This document shows, in pieces, positions 62,201 to 64,000 of a DNA stretch of 64,000 nt. The notes under the pieces are model-generated. The model had not been told where the DNA came from and ran no database searches. It saw nothing but the letters and a program-made list of their open reading frames with translations. The translations under genes and the position numbers were made by a program. This stretch comes from Nematostella vectensis (Eukaryota; Cnidaria; Anthozoa; Actiniaria; Edwardsiidae): NCBI RefSeq assembly GCF_932526225.1, contig NC_064045.1, positions 9,941,022-10,005,021 on the forward strand, in the 5' to 3' direction. Each line of letters starts with the position of its first letter. The first letter of the stretch is position 1.

Positions 62201-64000
62201 TTTCTTCAGAGTTATAAAATCTCCACTGTTCTGTTCATTTGGTGACACAGCCAAGGCAGTTGGGTATAGAAAGAGCTTTGTCGCCGACGCCTCCCAATGC
62301 CACGATCCGGATGTGGGAGAGGGGGCCTATGAAACAACAGATTTTGCCGTTTTTTGCTTGGATTCTGATGATGACTTAGTGATTAATAAGACCTCCATAA
62401 ATTTACCCGCCCTGCCGACCGAACCCCATCCGTATTACTCCCAGTATAATAGCTCTAATGGGACAGTCGATAACAGCACGGTGCTTGGAGGATGCTTTGG
62501 GTACGGTAATGGTCGGCTTAACGTCACAAGTAGATCCCTCACACTTAAGACGTCGGCAATGAAGACGGGAAAGAAGTACAAGCTGATGGCGATGATCTGG
62601 AGCCTTATTGAAGGCGACTCACGTATGGCCATAACTACCATGGAGATTGAGATTGTACCGGGAGACCCTCCGCAGTCCAGTATCACGTGAGTACTGCAGG
62701 ACCGTAGGGTGGGGGCACTGGGGGCACTCGCCCCCCCCCCCCCCCCCCCAATATTTTCAAAATTATAAGGAAATGACCAGTAGGGGCGTGGCTGTGCCCC
62801 CAATATTTTCAAAATTATAAGGAAATGACCAGTAGGGGCGTGGCTGTGTCCCCCATTGTTTTCTTAATGTTTCTATATTGTGCCCCCCCCCCAATCTTTC
62901 GAGGCCTGCTACAACACATAACTACGAGACATACCTAGAAGCGTCTGGGAATGAGGGTGGCGGGGGGGCTTATAGGAGATCCAGCCCAGTCAATTATTTT
63001 GCAAGTGTTCATATGAATTATCATACAACCAGTCTAGTGATGTTTGAGCGGAAGAAGACGGGAGGGATGGGGAGCAGATGATATACCAGGAGACCCTTCG
63101 CGGTGCCATACCGCCTACTTATTGCATTGTAATATGAACAAGTCCGTTTAAGGTACTGTTTTTTTGCTGTTTTTTTGCTGAATGCTGATAGTATTTGTAT
63201 TGTATCCAGGTGCGTTGGCGGTTGCGGAACGAAGATTAATCCATCAGACAGGCTCCCATTACTTGTCAATGTCGCTTGTGACAACTGTGGAATGATTAGT
63301 TTTGAGTGGCTAATCTATTGCAGAGAGGTAAATGTCCATGACCAAAGTCACGCGCACTCGTTTGAATATTTTTTAAACTGCCAAAAATATTTCGCCCAAT
63401 TTAAGGTAATCCAAGAAGCTTTCGGATTCTGGATTCAAGGCTCTGGATTCCGGATTCCAACCCATCGTGGATTTCGGATTCCAATCAAGTATTAACGAGA
63501 TTTTAGTGTCTTCAAAACCTTTTTTTCATCGAACTGTAGTTTTTTGTTTAATTACAAAGTAGACGCGGATGCAGAACACGTTCCTCTTTGGTGTTTCAAG
63601 ATTTACAGATTCTGCTACATAACATGAACTTCAATGAGTGGAACCCAAAGATATGGATTCCGGATTCCAAACTTAGTTGGATTCTGGATTCCAGACTGTG
63701 AATCCTGGATTCCATTTACTGGGTTCCGGTTTCCCTAAAAAAATCTGGGTTCCGGATTCCGGATTCCGGATTGCCTTACATGGAGAAAAATATTCGTTGA
63801 ATCTTAGTCCTGTGCATTACTCTGATTATCTTGTTTGCCCATTAGAATTCAACCCAAGAGTGGCAGTTACTGTCGGACGTAGCTGCCATGACTACCACAG
63901 GAACAAGCTCACAGAATTTGGTGATTAACAGCAATAGTCTTCGGGGTGGTTACGAGTACAGGTTTAGGATAAGGGCAACAGCCGTCATGACACAGTCCAC
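35841..64000 (+). CDS. Polycystin-1-like protein, 5' part (19 exons visible)
   Basis: Exons: 35841-35882, 35964-36036, 40651-40934, 44098-44269, 46317-46525, 48224-48422, 49906-50583, 52556-52681, 53569-53670, 54184-54380, 54781-54922, 55282-55953, 56237-56403, 56864-58468, 58899-60230, 61065-61256, 61797-62686, 63210-63327 and 63846 to the edge. All phases join; at least 2,451 residues. Order: signal peptide (1-32), galactose-binding-like domain (~40-185), FAMeT-like (~195-326), LamG-like (~370-550), trefoil-like (~560-590), F5/8C (~605-741), WSC (~745-835), several PKD-type repeats (~1200-2060, with VDYGDG, IDWGNG and WDFGDG) and a REJ region (from ~2065). WSC-PKD-REJ is the core of polycystin-1 family receptors, which sit in cilia or plasma membrane; GAIN/GPS, PLAT and TM segments should follow off-window. 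Rich in N-X-S/T sites. The exon 1-2 start is a prediction. Confidence 0.9.
37080..37500. repeat. Dispersed repeat related to 23070-25650
   Basis: Contains TCAGTTGAGGCTGGGC, GATCAATAGCAATAATAAGG and TTTTCTGCTATCTG(G)GCCT-GG segments. They match, inverted, sequences near 25625-25650, 25255-25275 and 23120-23145. Also holds two copies of a TTGGTGAAATC(T)C-GGCTGGACGTTCTTA segment. Confidence 0.65.
37583..37633. repeat. Poly-T tract (~50 nt)
   Basis: An unbroken T run, broadly AT-poor on its right. It may be the reverse-strand A-tail of a retrotransposed copy, but no body was recognised. Confidence 0.9.
37973..39329. mobile_element. Inverted-arm element with an expanded 18-bp repeat in one arm
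   Basis: Left arm 37973-38096: ACAGGACCCGAAATGATCCC repeated about three times, then CCCCAAGAGTCCCC. Right arm 39037-39329: the same sequence inverted, with about 12 tandem copies of GGGATCATTTCGGGTCCT. Both outer ends read TGTACAGGACCCGAAATGATC. The 0.94 kb interior (38097-39036) has no recognised ORF. Confidence 0.75.
40651..40934 (+). CDS. Polycystin-like exon 3: galactose-binding-like domain, first part
   Basis: Starts DQLRCTNLNVAATANGGSC and includes LTIDGRAESGN, the WWATGG turn and FIKIQFAREFTIDTLRIMQR. This is the DUF7402/F5-8C-like jelly-roll pattern (NLA-A-A-S ... IDG ... W-A ... I-I-F). Ends in phase 0. Exon 4 (44098-44269) completes it with WVKITVTAVYSTFNNGFKEI. Confidence 0.8.
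41317..41797. mobile_element. Foldback MITE (~480 bp) in polycystin-like intron 3
   Basis: The ends GTCAGGGGCTCATAAGTAGG and the complement of CCTACTTATGAGCCCCTGAC pair. The inner arms ACGGCGTTTCC-AGGATCAGGC / GCCTGATCCTCGGAAACGCCGT pair too. Confidence 0.78.
42465..42606. repeat. Dispersed repeat, copy 2 (polycystin-like intron 3)
   Basis: Matches the 26637-26779 copy: CATGACGGAAAAACCTGGAA, GCAATTCCAGATAGAG and ACGGACTGATTTTCAAAACA. Confidence 0.75.
44098..44269 (+). CDS. Polycystin-like exon 4: galactose-binding-like domain, end
   Basis: The last strands of the jelly roll, ending GFKEIEFYNSMCNK, the usual close of such domains. The acceptor is TTCCAG and the donor GTAAGA; phase 1 joins exon 5 (a|at gives Asn). 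Confidence 0.8.
44292..44523. mobile_element. MITE family X, copy A
   Basis: TIRs ATGCCGCATTGTCACCAGTT and AACTGGTGACAATGCGGCTT (inverted), about 230 bp. It starts 22 bp after the exon 4 donor. Shares CGCGAAAAGTATTTC and AGGATGTGATTGATAATT with copies B and C. Confidence 0.75.
45638..46255. repeat. Three tandem ~210-bp copies in polycystin-like intron 4
   Basis: Each copy starts GCCTCTGGGCAAGTGCTATA and ends near AGGGCTAAATGCCTTTGATG, at 45638, 45847 and 46059. Copies differ mainly in T-run length. The last copy ends about 60 bp before exon 5. Confidence 0.9.
46317..48422 (+). CDS. Polycystin-like exons 5-6: FAMeT (Methyltransf_FA)-like domain
   Basis: Exon 5 (46317-46525) has LSFHVKAASFRLKLSS and RYTLDIGSTTSIKRF. 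Exon 6 (48224-48422) has RMVFWVDFRSANLVLGSGA, then AQWTDPDPLEVGYYIFQALG. The pair fits the farnesoic-acid-O-methyltransferase-like domain (PF12248): the DA-I-LS strand, Y-I-IGG-like turn, FW-V, I-V-G-G and W-D-P. In animals this domain is generally an extracellular module, not a proven enzyme. Confidence 0.75.
46848..47060. repeat. Dispersed repeat family Y, copy 1
   Basis: Shares CGCCATTTTAT, CCCGCTCAA, ATCCATTTCCATCGG and GATTGTTATTTTGAAGTTTC with 52725-52965, and a shorter part with 52185-52265. Confidence 0.7.
47200..47570. repeat. (AAT)n / (AATGAT)n microsatellite
   Basis: About 49 copies of the hexamer AATGAT between about 47236 and 47531, flanked by AAT and ATAACG triplet/hexamer runs. 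The long ORFs read from it are artefacts. Confidence 0.95.
47568..47957. mobile_element. MITE family X, copy B with internal duplication
   Basis: Starts AAAGCCGCGTTGTCGCCAGT and ends GACAATGCGGCTTT. The segment AAAACGCGAAAAATATTTCA to about TCTAATAGATTCTTT occurs twice, so the element is longer than copy A. Confidence 0.75.
48841..49022. mobile_element. Foldback MITE in polycystin-like intron 6
   Basis: The arms AATAGGCCATTCCAGCAATAAG...GCGCGCATAACC and AACCTACCTCAAC pair with GTTGAGGTAGGTTTCC...GCGCATGCTTATAACCGGAATGG. Confidence 0.65.
49906..50583 (+). CDS. Polycystin-like exon 7: LamG/concanavalin-like domain
   Basis: One 678-nt exon, phases 1 and 1. After HFWPLDTFLGGMAKDFYGAK comes CEGLTVAFWFSVPSY, FEIKYDTSTEMLIFDV, HYAMIWRG, YTYLRLGRKD and YMSQLAIWKKALTTDQV. 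This is the beta-sandwich order of LamG-like jelly rolls seen in cnidarian adhesion proteins. Confidence 0.8.
50612..51780. repeat. G-rich minisatellite (~1.15 kb) after exon 7
   Basis: Dozens of diverged units like GGGGGAGACCTTGCCTATGG, about 25 bp each, starting within 30 bp of the exon 7 donor. Strong G/C strand bias and repeated GGGG runs give G-quadruplex potential on the + strand. Confidence 0.9.
52185..52265. repeat. Dispersed repeat family Y, partial copy
   Basis: GCCGCCATTTTGTCATCCC, AAAGCATCCATTTC and AATCGGTTGATT match the start of the family Y copies. Confidence 0.55.
52556..52681 (+). CDS. Polycystin-like exon 8: trefoil-like segment
   Basis: Reads RACGWSGITQHECAWLGCFW then NSAC. 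This recalls P-type trefoil domains (CG-PGIT---C---GCCF), but only four of six expected cysteines are present, so it may be degenerate. Phases 1 and 1 fit both neighbours. Confidence 0.6.
52725..52965. repeat. Dispersed repeat family Y, copy 2
   Basis: CCGCCATTTTATGCTCCCGC, AAGCATCCATTCCCATCGGC, CATATCGGACTTCATTTGTA and TTTTCAATGATAAACAATGA match the copy at 46848-47060. Starts about 45 bp after exon 8. Confidence 0.7.
53166..53262. repeat. (CAGA)n microsatellite
   Basis: About 23 copies of the tetranucleotide, polycystin-like intron 8. Confidence 0.95.
53569..54922 (+). CDS. Polycystin-like exons 9-11: F5/8 type C (discoidin) domain
   Basis: Exon 9 (53569-53670) has SFTATSYESIDTIPVRSKML. 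Exon 10 (54184-54380) has GGAWYASPMDTKPCLDIDLL then KVYQVYVMGSG and HYVTSFTLAHS. Exon 11 (54781-54922) closes with RCVRICPISWQGKVALKVDL. The pattern AW-ASP-D---L-IDL---K---V---G-----YVTS matches F5/8C ligand-binding domains. Confidence 0.8.
53790..53960. repeat. ~44-bp tandem repeat
   Basis: Four or so copies of ACAAGAGAGTTGTCTGTCAT + TTACCGAGAGTTTTGCTT, later ones diverged; polycystin-like intron 9. Confidence 0.8.
53975..54127. mobile_element. Copy of the C-rich repeat at 21541-21828
   Basis: GGGAGCGGTTTAGGGGGTTT at the left; TTTGTCACTGAGCCAACCCC and AGCGAAAAGATAAATCCGCC at the right. It ends about 56 bp before exon 10. Confidence 0.65.
55282..55953 (+). CDS. Polycystin-like exon 12: WSC domain plus beta-rich region
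   Basis: GCNKGNSDYTPAGDYDKSTL, CIQICGKLGKTYAALRNGVE, CFCS and CNDPCSGNKISRCGG give the WSC order with its conserved cysteines, a carbohydrate-binding module typical of polycystin-1 N-termini. The second half (FVNVSCTSSAATLFNFGKTH onward) is not assigned. Confidence 0.88.
56864..60230 (+). CDS. Polycystin-like exons 14-15: PKD-type repeat block
   Basis: Exon 14 (56864-58468, 535 codons) and exon 15 (58899-60230, 444 codons) hold tandem Ig-like PKD-type units. Markers are NVTVDYGDGETF, FTIDWGNGAID and CTWDFGDGSTL, each followed by H-Y-IG-Y and V-N-VS strands. Similar but weaker units continue through exon 15. PKD domains bear mechanical load in polycystins. The number of units cannot be fixed by eye. 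Confidence 0.85.
60644..60870. mobile_element. MITE family X, copy C (inverted)
   Basis: TTAAAGCCGCATACTTCCGC, CCAGTTTACTTCCGGAGG, then on the other strand the AGGATGTGATTGATAATTTAG and AAAACGCGAAAT segments of copies A and B. It ends GTTACGTAATCGAAG as near 47605; polycystin-like intron 15. Confidence 0.7.
61797..64000 (+). CDS. Polycystin-like exons 17-19: REJ module (open at the edge)
   Basis: Exon 17 (61797-62686), exon 18 (63210-63327) and exon 19 (from 63846). Features are SPLFCSFGDTAKAVGYRKSF, DASQCHDPDVGE, KYKLMAMIWSL, CVGGCGTKINPSDRLPLLV, a cysteine-linked FEWLIYCRE strand, and NLVINSNSLRGGYEYRFRIR. These are typical of the receptor-for-egg-jelly module N-terminal to GAIN/GPS. It continues beyond 64000. 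Confidence 0.82.
62749..62852. repeat. 52-bp tandem duplication in intron 17
   Basis: Two near-identical copies of CAATATTTTCAAAATTATAA + GGAAATGACCAGTAGGGGCGTGGCTGTG. Confidence 0.85.
63415..63780. repeat. Degenerate GGATTCCGGATTCC repeats in intron 18
   Basis: Clustered, imperfect copies of TGGATTCCGGATTCCAA occur at 63420-63485 and 63650-63775, separated by AT-rich DNA. Confidence 0.75.

Overview
The window is animal nuclear DNA: split genes with GT-AG introns, AATAAA signals, many microsatellites and many small foldback transposons. The gene families, the compact 4-7 exon genes and the polycystin-1-like gene with cnidarian-style ectodomains suggest a cnidarian, probably a sea anemone or other anthozoan. 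That assignment is inference; no species marker was tested.

Left to right: (1) the 3' end of a glutathionyl-hydroquinone reductase (xi-class GST) gene, + strand, to 2162; (2) a head-to-head pair of paralogous lipocalin genes (minus 3099-5888, plus 6620-10586) with matching exon lengths; (3) a 1.9 kb higher-order minisatellite (10740-12660); (4) MED7 (minus, 13036-16262) and DTD2 (plus, 16734-20979), divergent across 471 bp; (5) an inward-rectifier K+ channel gene (minus, 21851-29843) and an intronless MFSD6-family transporter gene (plus, 31178-32899), also divergent; (6) a large polycystin-1-like gene (plus, from 35841) running off the right edge, with 19 exons and at least 2,451 residues visible. 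I built the exon models by hand from splice sites, reading-phase continuity and family conservation; every junction listed keeps phase.

The genes do not form one pathway. They are mainly divergent pairs: lipocalin/lipocalin, MED7/DTD2, Kir/MFSD6. Introns and gaps are filled by foldback MITEs, tandem arrays and a few LINE remnants. The polycystin-like gene is the most notable item: signal peptide, galactose-binding-like domain, farnesoic-acid-O-methyltransferase-like (FAMeT) domain, LamG-like domain, trefoil-like segment, F5/8C discoidin domain, WSC, PKD-type repeats and the start of a REJ module. The expected GAIN/GPS, PLAT and membrane parts lie beyond the window. Other points are a duplicated last-exon acceptor in the Kir gene, and a transposon-like inverted pair whose two arms carry very different copy numbers of an 18-bp repeat.
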